Below, one piece after another: positions 17,397 to 29,564 of a DNA stretch of 62,130 nt. The stretch covers positions 1 to 62,130 of the forward strand of contig JAJEEP010000139.1 in assembly GCA_022820945.1 (NCBI GenBank), given 5' to 3'. Source of the DNA: Alphaproteobacteria bacterium (GTDB lineage: Bacteria > Pseudomonadota > Alphaproteobacteria > UBA828). The notes below the pieces were generated by a model, which worked only from the letters and a program-made list of their open reading frames with translations, searched no databases and was not told where the DNA came from. Both the position numbers and the translations under genes were made by a program. The stretch's first letter is position 1. Each line of letters begins with the position of its first letter.

Positions 17397-18641
17397 ATGA
17401 GCGACGATCCGAGAGTTCTCCTGCGGCGTCTGCTGGATGCGGCGCTTGCCAGCGCCCAGCCCGCCCAATGCCTGCCCTCGCATCTGCCTGAGCCGCCCGC
17501 GGGCCGTACCGTGGTGGTCGGCGCCGGCAAGGCGGCCGCCACCATGGCCCGGGCTGTGGAGGATCATTGGGATGGCCCGTTGGAGGGCCTCGTCGTCACG
17601 CGATACGGCCACCGCGTGCCGACAGCAAGAATCGAGGTGGTCGAGGCGGCCCACCCGGTGCCGGACGCCGGCGGCCGCGAGGCTGCGGCGCGGATTCTTT
17701 CTATGGCGAAACGCTTGAACGCGGGCGATCTCGCGCTCTGCCTCGTCTCCGGCGGCGGCTCCGCGCTTCTCACCCTGCCGGCGGAGGGAATCGCACTCGC
17801 CGACAAGCAGGCGGTGACCGGCGCGCTGCTGCGCTCGGGCGCCGCTATCGACGAGATCAACTGCGTGCGCAAGCACCTCTCCGCCATCAAGGGCGGGCGC
17901 CTGGGCGCGGCCTGCCATCCGGCTCGGGTCGTGAGCTTGCTGATTTCCGACGTGCCGGGTGACGATCCCGCCGTGATCGGCTCGGGCCCCACCGTGTTCG
18001 ACCCCACCACCTTCGCGGACGCGCTGGCCGTGCTGCAGAAGTACGGGATCGCGGAACCCGCCGCCGTCATCCGGCATCTGGAGCGCGGGGCGGAGGAGAC
18101 TCCGAAAGAGGGCGACCCCCGGCTTGCAGACGCCGAGACCAGGATGGTGGCGACGCCCGCGATGGCGCTCGCCGCTGCCGCCGAGGCAGCACGCGAAGCA
18201 GGCTACGAGCCCGCGATCCTGGGCGATGCGCTGGAGGGCGAGGCGCGCGCGCTGGCGCGCGAGCACGCGCAGCTTGCCCGCGATGCCGCACCCGGTACGG
18301 TGCTGCTCTCCGGCGGCGAGGCCACGGTTACCGTGACCGGTGAGGGCCGCGGCGGCCCCAACGCCGAGTACGCGCTGGCGCTGGCGTCCGCCCTCGACGG
18401 CGCGCCCGGCGTCTTCGCCATCGCCTGCGATACCGACGGGATCGACGGCACCGAGGACAACGCCGGAGCCCTGGTGACGCCCGATACGCTCGCCCGCGCC
18501 CACGCTGCAGGGGAGGATGCCGCCGCGCGGCTCGCCGCCAACGATGCCTACGGCTTCTTCGCCGGGATCGGCGACCTAGTGATGACCGGGCCGACGCTCA
18601 CCAACGTAAACGACTTCCGCGCGATCCTGGTTCTCCGTTGA
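17397..18641 (+). CDS. Glycerate 2-kinase (GckA/MOFRL family)
   Basis: A 414-residue kinase with an N-terminal DUF4147 domain (TVVVGAGKAAATMARAVE about 40-57; CLVSGGGSALLTLP about 119-132; LSAIKGGRLG) and a C-terminal MOFRL domain (LLSGGEATVTVTGEGRGGPNAEYALA). It phosphorylates D-glycerate, typically to 2-phosphoglycerate, linking tartronate, serine or hydroxypyruvate catabolism to glycolysis. Pyruvate kinase follows 54 bases downstream in the same direction; the pairing recalls ttuD/ttuE gene order and would take glycerate to pyruvate via enolase. Confidence 0.9.
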   Translation: MSDDPRVLLRRLLDAALASAQPAQCLPSHLPEPPAGRTVVVGAGKAAATMARAVEDHWDGPLEGLVVTRYGHRVPTARIEVVEAAHPVPDAGGREAAARILSMAKRLNAGDLALCLVSGGGSALLTLPAEGIALADKQAVTGALLRSGAAIDEINCVRKHLSAIKGGRLGAACHPARVVSLLISDVPGDDPAVIGSGPTVFDPTTFADALAVLQKYGIAEPAAVIRHLERGAEETPKEGDPRLADAETRMVATPAMALAAAAEAAREAGYEPAILGDALEGEARALAREHAQLARDAAPGTVLLSGGEATVTVTGEGRGGPNAEYALALASALDGAPGVFAIACDTDGIDGTEDNAGALVTPDTLARAHAAGEDAAARLAANDAYGFFAGIGDLVMTGPTLTNVNDFRAILVLR

Positions 18642-18695
18642 CCGGCGCCGCCGGCGTGCCGATATAGAGGCGGGCAGACCGCAGGGGCACGAGTC

Positions 18696-20123
18696 GTGCG
18701 ACGCCACCGCAGCGCCAAGATCGTCGCGACCCTCGGGCCATCGAGCGCCGACGAGGCGACCGTCCGCGCGCTGTTCGAGACCGGCGTGGACGTGTTCCGC
18801 CTGAACTTCAGCCACGCCAGCCACGCCGAGCACCGGGCGCGCCATGCCCTGGTCCGCACGGTCGAGGATGCGGTCGGCCGGCCCGTCGGCATCCTTGCCG
18901 ACCTTCAGGGACCGAAGCTCAGGATCGGCAAGTTCCAGGATGGCCAGGTCGCGCTCGTGCAGGGCCAGCGCTTCACCCTCACCCTCGGCCAGGAACCGGG
19001 AGACGAGACCCGCGCGCCCGTGCCGCACCCGGAGATCTTCGCGGCGCTCGCGCCCGGCGCGGAGATCCTGCTCGACGACGGCAAGGTTCGGCTCCGCGTC
19101 GCCGCGTGCGGTCCTGACCACGCCGAGACCGTGGTGGTGACACCGGGCGGCCTCTCCGACCGCAAGGGCCTCAACCTGCCGGGCGTGACGCTGCCCATCG
19201 ACTCGGTCACGCGCAAGGATCGGGAAGACCTCGCCTTCGCCCTCGACCTCGGCGTCGACTGGGTGGCGCTCTCCTTCGTCCAAAGACCGGAGGATATCAA
19301 GACCGCCCGGCGTCTGGTGCCGGAGGACATGGCCATCGTCGCCAAGCTGGAAAAGCCCGCGGCGCTCGACTGCCTGGAGGAGGTCGTCGCGCTCTCGGAC
19401 GCGATCATGGTGGCGCGCGGCGACCTCGGCGTGGAGCTCGCGCCCGAAGAGGTGCCGGCAGCGCAGAAGCGCATCGTTCGCGCGGCACGGGAGGCGGGCA
19501 AGCCGGTGGTGGTCGCGACCCAGATGCTGGACTCGATGATGAACGCACCGTCGCCGACCCGTGCCGAAGCCTCGGACGTCGCGACCGCGGTCTACGACGG
19601 GGCCGATGCGCTCATGCTCTCCGGCGAATCCGCCGCCGGGCGCTATCCGATCGAAGCCGTGGCGATGATGAACCGCATCGTCGAGCACGTGGAGCGTGAC
19701 CCCTCACACAGGCGCTACGTCCACTGGCAGCGCCAGAACCCGGAGGCGACCACGGCCGATGCGATCACGGCGGCGGCGCGCCAGGTGGCGGAGACCCTCG
19801 GCGCCGCCGCCATCGTGACCTACACCTCCTCGGGCTCGACCGCGCTCAGGGCCGCGCGCGAACGCCCGCCGGTGCCGATCCTCGTGCTGACGCCGGACCG
19901 CGGCACCGCGCGCCGCCTCGCGCTCCTCTGGGGCGTCCACTGTGTTCACACCGACGATGCGACCGGCTTTACCGACATGGTGGAAAAGGCGTGCACCCAG
20001 GCGCTCGCGTCCGGCCACGCGGCGCCCGGCGAGCGCATCGTCATCACCGCCGGCGTCCCCTTCGGCACGCCCGGCACCACCAACGCGCTCAGGATCGCGC
20101 GGGTGCAGTCTGCGGAGGATTGA
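18696..20123 (+). CDS. pyk: Pyruvate kinase
   Basis: A 475-residue glycolytic enzyme converting phosphoenolpyruvate and ADP to pyruvate and ATP. Visible sites are KIVATLGPSS (8-17), RLNFSHAS, the catalytic lysine block IVAKLEKPAAL, the metal site DAIMVARGDLGVELAPE, and ATQMLDSM with the TRAEASDVATAV helix. The GTG at 18696 is the best start since conserved residues begin immediately. It forms a likely operon with the glycerate kinase gene and is convergent with katG. Confidence 0.93.
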   Translation: MRRHRSAKIVATLGPSSADEATVRALFETGVDVFRLNFSHASHAEHRARHALVRTVEDAVGRPVGILADLQGPKLRIGKFQDGQVALVQGQRFTLTLGQEPGDETRAPVPHPEIFAALAPGAEILLDDGKVRLRVAACGPDHAETVVVTPGGLSDRKGLNLPGVTLPIDSVTRKDREDLAFALDLGVDWVALSFVQRPEDIKTARRLVPEDMAIVAKLEKPAALDCLEEVVALSDAIMVARGDLGVELAPEEVPAAQKRIVRAAREAGKPVVVATQMLDSMMNAPSPTRAEASDVATAVYDGADALMLSGESAAGRYPIEAVAMMNRIVEHVERDPSHRRYVHWQRQNPEATTADAITAAARQVAETLGAAAIVTYTSSGSTALRAARERPPVPILVLTPDRGTARRLALLWGVHCVHTDDATGFTDMVEKACTQALASGHAAPGERIVITAGVPFGTPGTTNALRIARVQSAED

Positions 20124-20309
20124 GCCGCATTGGCGATGTTCTCTTCGGTGGCGTTCCTGGCGGGTCACCCTCGCCCTGTCGTGCCGGAGGGGCATATTGC
20201 GAGGTCCTTGGACAACCGCAGGAAAACGACGACACACTCGTTGCCGACGTTCGAGTCCGGACCGACTTTCGGAAGCCTCGGAGCGGGGAAGTCGGCCCAG
20301 ATCCCTCCG

Positions 20310-22598
<2,289 letters not shown>

Positions 22599-22675
22599 TC
22601 AATACTACCCCCGTTTCCGAGCAGGCCGAACATGGCTCTTGTCCCCCTCGGCATTTCCCTTCTTCGTCCGAGCCA

Positions 22676-23119
22676 CTACCGGGCTTGGCCCGACGCGCGG
22701 CGCCCGGAAGGAGTGAGGCGTTCACCGCCGGTCCGGGGGCGAGCGACGGCCGGGAGCGGACGGCTCAGACCGAGAAACCGCAGTCGCGGGTCGCCGGTCA
22801 AGGCGAAGAGGATCGCGAAGTACCTGGACGCCGGCCAGTGAGTGATTGCAACCCAGGGCCACGTCGGATCGACCGAAGGCAGGCGCACGGAGAGGGTGAG
22901 GCCGTGGAAGTTGAGGTCGGGTTGGCTGAAGCCGGTGAGCCTGTTCCTGAAGACGCCGGAGGCAAGGCCGCGCCAGCGCTCGAGGTGGACGGCGCCGTCG
23001 AGGAAGGCCTTCCGCTTGCAGGCCTCGCCGTTGAGGGTCGGGCCGATAGCGGCAAGGATACATGGGCTGGCGGAAGCGTCGCTGCTATTGGTACCGGCTC
23101 CAGGGGCATCGACTCGTTA
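22676..23119 (-). pseudogene. Unidentified coding-like remnant on the minus strand
   Basis: The stretch between katG and the small 89-residue gene has one minus-strand frame free of stops from just after a TAA near 23122 to a TAG at 22676. Its codons end almost entirely in C or G across 22740-23050, as real genes here do. It reads ILAAIGPTLNGEACKRKAFL, HLERWRGLASGVFRNRLTGF and HWPASRYFAILFALTGD. There is no ATG at the front, only a GTG at 22888. I do not recognise the family. It is either a truncated gene or an unannotated gene with an unusual start. Confidence 0.4.
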
Positions 23120-23146
23120 GCACAAGAAGCCGGAAGAGGAACCACG

Positions 23147-23416
23147 ATGACGCAAATCGATGAGTCCACGTTGACGAAGGGGCAGCTCAACAAGCTCGGC
23201 GCACTCAGGAAATCGGTGGGGGACGAGGTAGGGACACGCGCGTTCGCGGAATGGCTGGCGTTGCAGGCAGCAGGGCAGGAGCCGGACGGCAACGCGGCCA
23301 TGATCGTCGACACGTTGTGGCCGATGGTGCAGGAGGGCGCGCTCGCGATCCCGCGCAGTGGCTACCTGATCAGGCGCGGGCGGGGCCGCATCATAGTGGA
23401 GCCGGCGAAGCCGTAG
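23147..23416 (+). CDS. Small hypothetical protein (89 aa)
   Basis: The ATG at 23147 follows a GAAGAGGA ribosome site. The protein is soluble: an N-terminal helix (TKGQLNKLGALRKSVGDEVG), a central helical part (AFAEWLALQAAG) and a C-terminal strand pair SGYLIRRGRGRIIVEP. No domain recognised. Third-position GC matches the neighbours, and the strong ribosome site supports it as real. Confidence 0.6.
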   Translation: MTQIDESTLTKGQLNKLGALRKSVGDEVGTRAFAEWLALQAAGQEPDGNAAMIVDTLWPMVQEGALAIPRSGYLIRRGRGRIIVEPAKP

Positions 23417-23544
23417 AGGGCCAGTCTGCCCGCCGGGTCTTGACGCCACATGCTGCTGCCGCGTCATGGCGAAGTCCTGCCGATGGGCGGGCGCGCGGTG
23501 GAGGGGCGGAGGGGCACCGCCCGGCGAACGTCAGCCGTCGATCC

Positions 23545-23765
23545 TGATGTGCTCGCCCCAGGGCGGCGGATGGCACCAGAGGTTCACGCCATCGCCCCAG
23601 TCGCATCAGAGCACGTCGAAACTGGGCTCGGTTTCTGTCGGTATTTCGCCGTGACCTCGCAACGGCTCGGCGATACCTGTTTGTAACAAGTCGTCTGTAC
23701 CCTCGACCCAACGCCTTGGCGCGCGTCTCCTCCACTGAACGAGATTCAATCGGCGGGCCGGCCCC
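23545..23765 (-). other. Non-genic stretch with coding-like minus-strand fragments
   Basis: Between the small gene and the Na/Pi symporter (23417-23765) I see no complete gene. On the minus strand two adjoining pieces in one frame read LRGHGEIPTETEPSFDVL, stop, then CDWGDGVNLWCHPPPWGEHI to a TGA near 23545, with strongly G/C-ending codons. They may be the eroded end of a gene. The symporter promoter should also lie here. Confidence 0.3.
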
Positions 23766-25403
23766 ATGATCGAGATCATCGCAGGCATAGCGGGAGGACT
23801 CGGGCTCTTCTTCGTCGGCATGTGGCTGCTCACGGAAAACCTGCGAGCACTCGCCAGCCGCCGCCTGCGGATGATCGCTCACCGGTGGACGGAGCACGGA
23901 CTGAGCGGGTTCTCGTGGGGAGCGCTCGCCGGCACCGTCACCCAGAACTCGACCGCGCTGACCTTCATTCTGGTGAGCATGCTGAGGTCGGGCCTGATCT
24001 CCGCGCGCGGCGCCCTCATCGTCCTGATCGGCGGCAATATCGGTGTCACGTTGCTGGTGCTCGTGGTGACGTTCGACATCGAGCTGATCTCGATGTGCGT
24101 CCTCGGCGTCGCTGGTGTGGCCATGATCAGCGAGCGGTTGTCGAGGTACAGGCCCATCGCCGCGTCTTTCTTCGGCGGCGCCATGATCGTTCTCGGACTC
24201 GTCCTGCTCAAGCAGGCCGTCGCGCCGTTGGCGGACGAGCCCTGGTTCGGTGGGATGGTCGCATCGATGGAAGGCTCCCTGGTTCTCGCTTTCCTGATCG
24301 GCGCGCTGCTGACCTTCATCGTGCAGTCGGTGATCGTCGTCTGCGTTGTCGGCGTCAGCGTGGCGACGCTCGGCGTCATCACGATCGACCAGACGATCAT
24401 GCTCATCTACGGCAGCGTTCTCGGAGCCAGCTTGACCTTGCTGGTGCTATCGGCGGGCCTCACCGGCCGCGCCCGTCAGGTCGCCATGTACCAGGTGCTC
24501 GTCAACGGGCTGAGCAGCCCTGTACTGGTTCTGCTGTTCGTCATCGAGATCTACTTCGATATCCCGTTGCTCAAGTCCCTGGCATTCTCGTTCGATGTGA
24601 GCCTGGCCCAGCAACTGGCTCTCTGCGTCATCTTCATCCCCCTGTTCTGCTCACCCTTCATGGTTCTGACCCTGAGACCATCGGTGCGACTGTTGGAGCG
24701 ACTGTGGCCGGACACGGCCGAGGAGCAGGCGTCACGGACGAAGTTCATTCATGACCACGCCTTGACGGACGCCGAGAGTGCGCTCGCGCTGGTCGACCTC
24801 GAGCAGCGGCGCGTGCTGGAGATCCTGACACAGTATTTCGACAGGGTGCGGCAGGGAGAGAAAGCGGACGCGCTTCACGAGGCGACACGCAACCTGTTGT
24901 CAGAAATGGAGGAGTTTCTGGTTGAGTCGGCCGGACACCACCCTGCCCAGAGTGTCGAGAATCACAGCTCCATGCTGACCCGCCAGAAGCTTCTGTCCTG
25001 GTTGGAGGATCAGGTGGCAAACCTGTGCACGATGCTGCAGTCCCTGTCCGATCGACCGGACGACAGGGCTCTTCGAACCACCATCTGCGAGGGCGTCGAC
25101 GCGGTATTCCTATCACTGCACTATGCCATCGAGAGCGACGACGACGAATTGTGGCCGATGGCAAAGAAGCTGGTCGACGATCGCAGCGACTTGATGTCGA
25201 ACATTCGCCGCACGTACCGGCAATCGGGACAGCCTCTCGACGAGGCAGAGCGCGCTCGCATCGTGGAGATCACCAACACGGTCGAACAGATCTTCTTCCT
25301 TCTGTCCAAGTTGGTCCGGGAGTTGGACGCCTCTCCGATCCCGTCCACGTACGACCTGGTGAGCCGGCACACGCGGCCCGACCGAGCCGGTAGCGGGCCA
25401 TAA
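23766..25403 (+). CDS. Na/Pi cotransporter family protein
   Basis: A 545-residue protein. The membrane half (1-300) carries the inverted-repeat Na/Pi signature GTVTQNSTALTFILVSML (about 57-74), with a second repeat near FIVQSVIVVCVVG where the usual QSSSA is degenerate. The C-terminal 230 residues are helical and PhoU-like (ALALVDLEQRRVLEILTQYF, IVEITNTVEQIFFLLSKL). Members take up or efflux phosphate with sodium (NptA/YjbB relatives). It is monocistronic; the PhoU-like tail suggests self-regulation by phosphate status. Confidence 0.87.
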   Translation: MIEIIAGIAGGLGLFFVGMWLLTENLRALASRRLRMIAHRWTEHGLSGFSWGALAGTVTQNSTALTFILVSMLRSGLISARGALIVLIGGNIGVTLLVLVVTFDIELISMCVLGVAGVAMISERLSRYRPIAASFFGGAMIVLGLVLLKQAVAPLADEPWFGGMVASMEGSLVLAFLIGALLTFIVQSVIVVCVVGVSVATLGVITIDQTIMLIYGSVLGASLTLLVLSAGLTGRARQVAMYQVLVNGLSSPVLVLLFVIEIYFDIPLLKSLAFSFDVSLAQQLALCVIFIPLFCSPFMVLTLRPSVRLLERLWPDTAEEQASRTKFIHDHALTDAESALALVDLEQRRVLEILTQYFDRVRQGEKADALHEATRNLLSEMEEFLVESAGHHPAQSVENHSSMLTRQKLLSWLEDQVANLCTMLQSLSDRPDDRALRTTICEGVDAVFLSLHYAIESDDDELWPMAKKLVDDRSDLMSNIRRTYRQSGQPLDEAERARIVEITNTVEQIFFLLSKLVRELDASPIPSTYDLVSRHTRPDRAGSGP

Positions 25404-25573
25404 GGCGGATGCGGCAGACCGATCCAGCGGTCAACCGAGTGTGACGGCATTCGGCGCGGCATGACACGACGCGAGCAGCAATCGCCCGGACGCAGAAACT
25501 ACGGTAGCCTCATGATCCATATCCCGGCGCTTTCAGTGCGCATGTGCGCGGCTCGATGGGAGTGGAAAGGCTG

Positions 25574-26312
25574 ATGAGACTTCTTGCGGCTGCCTTGGTT
25601 CTGGCGCTCCTCGCGGCGGCGCCCACGCTTGCGGCCGAGCGGCTGCGCATCGCCACGACCGGCGGCTATCCGCCGTTCACCTACGTCGACGATGCCGGAG
25701 AGATCGCTGGCTTCGACGTTGACATCGCGCGCGCTCTGCGCGGAGCTCGGCGTCGAGTGCGAGTTGGTGCTGGAGGAATGGGAGCGGCTGATCCCGGAGC
25801 TGCGCGCCGGCAGCTTCGATGCCATCGCCGCCAGCATGTCGATCACCGAGAAGCGGCGCGAACTGGTGAGCTTCACGGAGCGCTACTACAGCAACGTGGT
25901 CCGTTTCGTGGCACGCGAGGGCTCCGGCTTCGATGCGGCCGACGCGGCGGGCACGACCATCGGCGCGGCCCGCGCCACCATTGCCTCGGACTGGCTTGAG
26001 GAGAATCTGGCAGGCATGGCAACCATCGAGCTCTATACCGGCCAGCAGGAACTCTTCGGAGACCTCGTTGCCGGTCGCCTGGATGCCATGTTCGGCGACG
26101 GCCTGGGCTCATACACTTGGCTGCAGGGTACCGAAGGCGCCGGTTTCGAGTTCGTCGACGAGGGATACCGGCTGGACGAAGGGATCGGTATCGCGGTGCG
26201 CCACGAGGACACCGCCCTCTTACAGCGTTTGAACGGCGCGCTCGAGGCCATCCTCGACAACGGCACCTACCAGCGGATCAACGCGCGCTACTTCCCGTTC
26301 GGCATCCATTAG
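25574..26312 (+). pseudogene. Amino-acid ABC transporter periplasmic binding protein, frameshifted
   Basis: The gene starts MRLLAAALVLALLAAAPTLA (signal peptide) and continues ATTGGYPPFTYVDDAGEIAG FDVDIARAL as in ArtJ/HisJ-type binding proteins. At about 25730 the frame is lost in the run CGCGCGCGC; the rest continues one frame over with CAELGVECELVLEEW, SFDAIAASMSITEKR and YQRINARYF to the stop at 26312. A two-base contraction of the GC dinucleotide run explains it exactly. It may be a real mutation, a phase-variable tract or an assembly error. No ABC permease or ATPase is adjacent. Confidence 0.82.
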
Positions 26313-26590
26313 GCTGTGGACCCATCGGCGCGCAACCGCGCCCGTCACCCTCGGACGCCTGATGGCGAGTGACCCTGTCACGGTCATCGTGAGCGCGCAG
26401 CCGACCATGACATGCAATGAGCCGAGAATGTTAGACAGTGGAATTCCGAAGCTGAGTAACGGAAACGGACGCGGACGCACCGGAGCGCAGCAGCCGGAAG
26501 CCCCGCCGCGAGTTCGTGTCCGATTGACTGCCGACGCTCAAGGATTGACGGTACGGCAGCCAGGACCACTCAGGTAGCCTCGATACGGCC

Positions 26591-29467
26591 ATGAAGCCCC
26601 CGGCACCGCCGGCCGGTGATGCGGAAGCCGACCATCCGGCCGATCTGCTTCGTCTGATCGATATCCTGTACCGGGAGGTCCACCCCGGACGCGCTCCGCC
26701 GCCAATCTCTCTCGAGAGCAGGTTGACCGAGGATCTGGGCCTCGACAGCCTGGGACGCACGGAATTGCTGCTGCGCGTCGAACGGGAGTTTTCTGTCTCG
26801 CTGCCCGCAGAGACGCTGGCCGGGGTGGAGACCGCGGCCGGTCTCTGGCGCGCCATCGAGGCGGCCGCCCCCAGACGCGAACGCCGGATCGCGCAATTTG
26901 CAACGGCCGCGCCTCCGGTTCCGGTCGAATCCATTCCGCGAGAAGCCGGGACCCTGACCGAGACACTGGACTGGCAGGCGGCGGTCCATTCTGACCGTAT
27001 CCACGCTTGGCTGACGGAACGGGAAGACGAGTGCGAGACCATCAGCTACGCGCACCTTCGCGAGCGAGCACTTGCCGTCGCGGGCGGGCTTCTGGAAGCC
27101 GGACTCATGCCCGGCGCCCGCGTCGCCCTGATGCTGCCCACATGCGCCGGATTCCTCCATGCCTTTATCGGGATTCTCTATGCCGGGTGCGTCCCGGTTC
27201 CGATCTATCCGCCTGCGCGGCTGTCGCAGCTCGAAGATCATCTGCGCCGTCAGGCCGCGATCCTCGCGAATGCAGAGGCCGAGCTGCTGATCACGGTGCG
27301 AGAGGGTCGCCCGCTGGCGCACTTCCTGCGCTCGACGGTCCAGAGCATGCGGTCGATCGAGACCGTGGACAGCCTGGTGGCCGTCGGCAGCTCGGAACGG
27401 GGTCCGACGTGCACTCCGCAAGACACTGCCCTTCTTCAATACACCTCCGGCAGTACTGGAAATCCCAAGGGCGTGGTGCTCAGCCACGCCAATCTTCTCG
27501 CCAATATCCGCGCCATGGGCCAAGCCATGGCCGTCGAGCCCGACCGCGACGTATTCGTGAGCTGGCTACCGCTGTACCACGACATGGGACTGATCGGCGC
27601 GTGGCTCGGCAGCCTCTACTTCGCGGTTCCAGTGTCGATCATGTCGCCGCTGGTGTTCCTGGCCCGGCCGGAGAGCTGGCTGTGGGAGATTCATGCGCGC
27701 CGGGGAACCCTGTCGGGAGCGCCGAACTTTGCCTATGACCTTTGCGCCCACCGCATCGACGACCGATCGATCGAGGGGCTCGATCTGAGTTCGGCGCGGA
27801 TGGTGGTGAACGGCGCGGAACCCGTGCGGGCCTCTTCGGTTCGTGCCTTCTGCGAACGCTTCGCCGCCTACGGATTCGACCCCGGGGCGCTGTCCCCGGT
27901 CTACGGTCTGGCCGAGAACAGCGTGGGTCTGGCGTTTCCGCCGCCCGGCCGGGGTCTGCTGTGCGACCGCATCGATCGAAGCGCGCTGGCAGCACGCTCC
28001 GAAGCGGTGACGGTGCCGGCCGGTCACGGCGATGCGTTGGAAGTGGTGGCGTGCGGCTCCCCGATCCCCGGACATCAGTTCCGGGTCGTCGACGAGAGCG
28101 GCCGCGAAGTGGCGGAACGCCGCCAGGGGCGGCTGCAATTCATGGGTCCCTCCGCGACCGGCGGCTATCGGCTCAACGAGAGGGCGACGCGGGAGCTGTT
28201 CGACGGGGAGTGGCTCGAGACCGGCGATCTGGCCTACATCGCCGGGGGTGAAGTCTATCTCACGGGAAGAATCAAGGACGTCATCATTCGGGGCGGACGC
28301 AACATCCACCCGCACGAGGTGGAGGCCGCCGTCGGAGACCTGAAAGGTGTTCGGCGGGGATGCGTCGCGGTGTTCGCTGCCGCCGGGGCGGACGAGGCCG
28401 AAAGGCTGGTGGTGGTGGCAGAGACGCGCGAGGAATCCGGCGAGACACGCGCGCGGCTGCGACGCGACGTCGAGGCGGCGGCCTTGGACGTCGCGGGAGT
28501 GGCGCCGGACGAGGTCGTGCTCGCGCCGCCGCGCTCCGTGCTCAAGACCTCGAGCGGCAAGGTGAGGCGCGGCGCCACCCGCACGCGCTACCTGGAAGGG
28601 CGTCTGGAGAGACCCGGCGCCGCACTGTGGTGGCAGCTGGTTCGCCTGGCGCTGTCGGGGATGGCGGCCAGGGTTTCCGCGGCGCACCGCGCGGTCCTGG
28701 ACCGTGCGTTCGCCGCCTACTGGTGGGCGGTGCTGGCTGCGCTGGCGGTGGTCGTGTGGCCTTCGGCGGTCGCATTGCCGCGGCGCGCCTGGCGCTGGTG
28801 GGCGCTCCGCGTCGCCGCCCACCTGATGTTGAAGCTTACGGGCACGCGCTTGACGGTGGATGGCGGGATCATGGCGGAGCAAGGCGTGATCGTCGTGGCC
28901 AATCACTGCAGCTACTTCGACAGTCTGGCGCTGGTGGCGGCCATTCCCGGCGAGACCGCGTTCGTCGCCAAGGCAGAGCTGGCGCCGCAGTTCTTTGCAG
29001 GGACGCTGCTGCGGCGCATCGGCTCGCTGTTCGTGGAGCGGTTCGACGAGGCACGCGGAGTCAGCGACCTGGACGTCGTGATCGAGGCGGCCCGCGCGGG
29101 GCGGCGGGTGGCGGTGTACCCGGAAGGGACCTTGACCCGACGCCCCGGCCTCCTCGCATTCAAGCTCGGCGCTTTCGCCGCCGCCGCCGCTGCAGACGTT
29201 CCCGTGGTGCCGATAACGCTGCGCGGTACCCGGTCGATACTGCGGGGCGGGCAATGGTTTCCCCGCCCGGGTAACGTGCATGTGACGATCGGCCCTCCGG
29301 TCGGTGCGAGGGGGGCTGGCTTCGATGCGGCGATCCGGCTGCGGGACGAGGTGCGGGCGGCGATCCTGGCCAGCTGCGGGGAGCCGGATCTCGCCGAGGA
29401 AGCGACCCTGCTGGCGGATCGCAGGAAGAGGCGGCCATCGTCGGCCGACAGCGCCGCCGCGTCCTGA
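26591..29467 (+). CDS. Three-domain fusion: acyl carrier protein, fatty-acyl-AMP ligase, PlsC-type acyltransferase
   Basis: 958 residues. Residues about 20-95 form an acyl carrier domain with the phosphopantetheine serine in LGLDSLG (Ser53). Residues about 115-690 are an adenylating domain: P-loop-like YTSGSTGNPKGVVLSH (about 283), SWLPLYHDMGLIGAWLGSLY typical of fatty-acyl-AMP ligases, YGLAENSVG, and the C-terminal lysine KTSSGKVRRG (about 653). Two hydrophobic helices (about 710-735) follow, then a PlsC domain with the NHx4D box ANHCSYFDSL (about 770) and YPEGTLTRR (about 843). The enzyme could activate a free fatty acid, load it on its own carrier, and acylate a lysophospholipid at the inner membrane. 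An MFS gene follows 97 bases later. Confidence 0.88.
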   Translation: MKPPAPPAGDAEADHPADLLRLIDILYREVHPGRAPPPISLESRLTEDLGLDSLGRTELLLRVEREFSVSLPAETLAGVETAAGLWRAIEAAAPRRERRIAQFATAAPPVPVESIPREAGTLTETLDWQAAVHSDRIHAWLTEREDECETISYAHLRERALAVAGGLLEAGLMPGARVALMLPTCAGFLHAFIGILYAGCVPVPIYPPARLSQLEDHLRRQAAILANAEAELLITVREGRPLAHFLRSTVQSMRSIETVDSLVAVGSSERGPTCTPQDTALLQYTSGSTGNPKGVVLSHANLLANIRAMGQAMAVEPDRDVFVSWLPLYHDMGLIGAWLGSLYFAVPVSIMSPLVFLARPESWLWEIHARRGTLSGAPNFAYDLCAHRIDDRSIEGLDLSSARMVVNGAEPVRASSVRAFCERFAAYGFDPGALSPVYGLAENSVGLAFPPPGRGLLCDRIDRSALAARSEAVTVPAGHGDALEVVACGSPIPGHQFRVVDESGREVAERRQGRLQFMGPSATGGYRLNERATRELFDGEWLETGDLAYIAGGEVYLTGRIKDVIIRGGRNIHPHEVEAAVGDLKGVRRGCVAVFAAAGADEAERLVVVAETREESGETRARLRRDVEAAALDVAGVAPDEVVLAPPRSVLKTSSGKVRRGATRTRYLEGRLERPGAALWWQLVRLALSGMAARVSAAHRAVLDRAFAAYWWAVLAALAVVVWPSAVALPRRAWRWWALRVAAHLMLKLTGTRLTVDGGIMAEQGVIVVANHCSYFDSLALVAAIPGETAFVAKAELAPQFFAGTLLRRIGSLFVERFDEARGVSDLDVVIEAARAGRRVAVYPEGTLTRRPGLLAFKLGAFAAAAAADVPVVPITLRGTRSILRGGQWFPRPGNVHVTIGPPVGARGAGFDAAIRLRDEVRAAILASCGEPDLAEEATLLADRRKRRPSSADSAAAS

Positions 29468-29564
29468 GGGCGCGGTGAGCCGCGGGTAGCGCTGCCGGCA
29501 GATCGACACCCCGACAGCGTGTCCCTACAGTGCCGTGAACAGGGCGGGCCGCCAGGGGAAGGGC

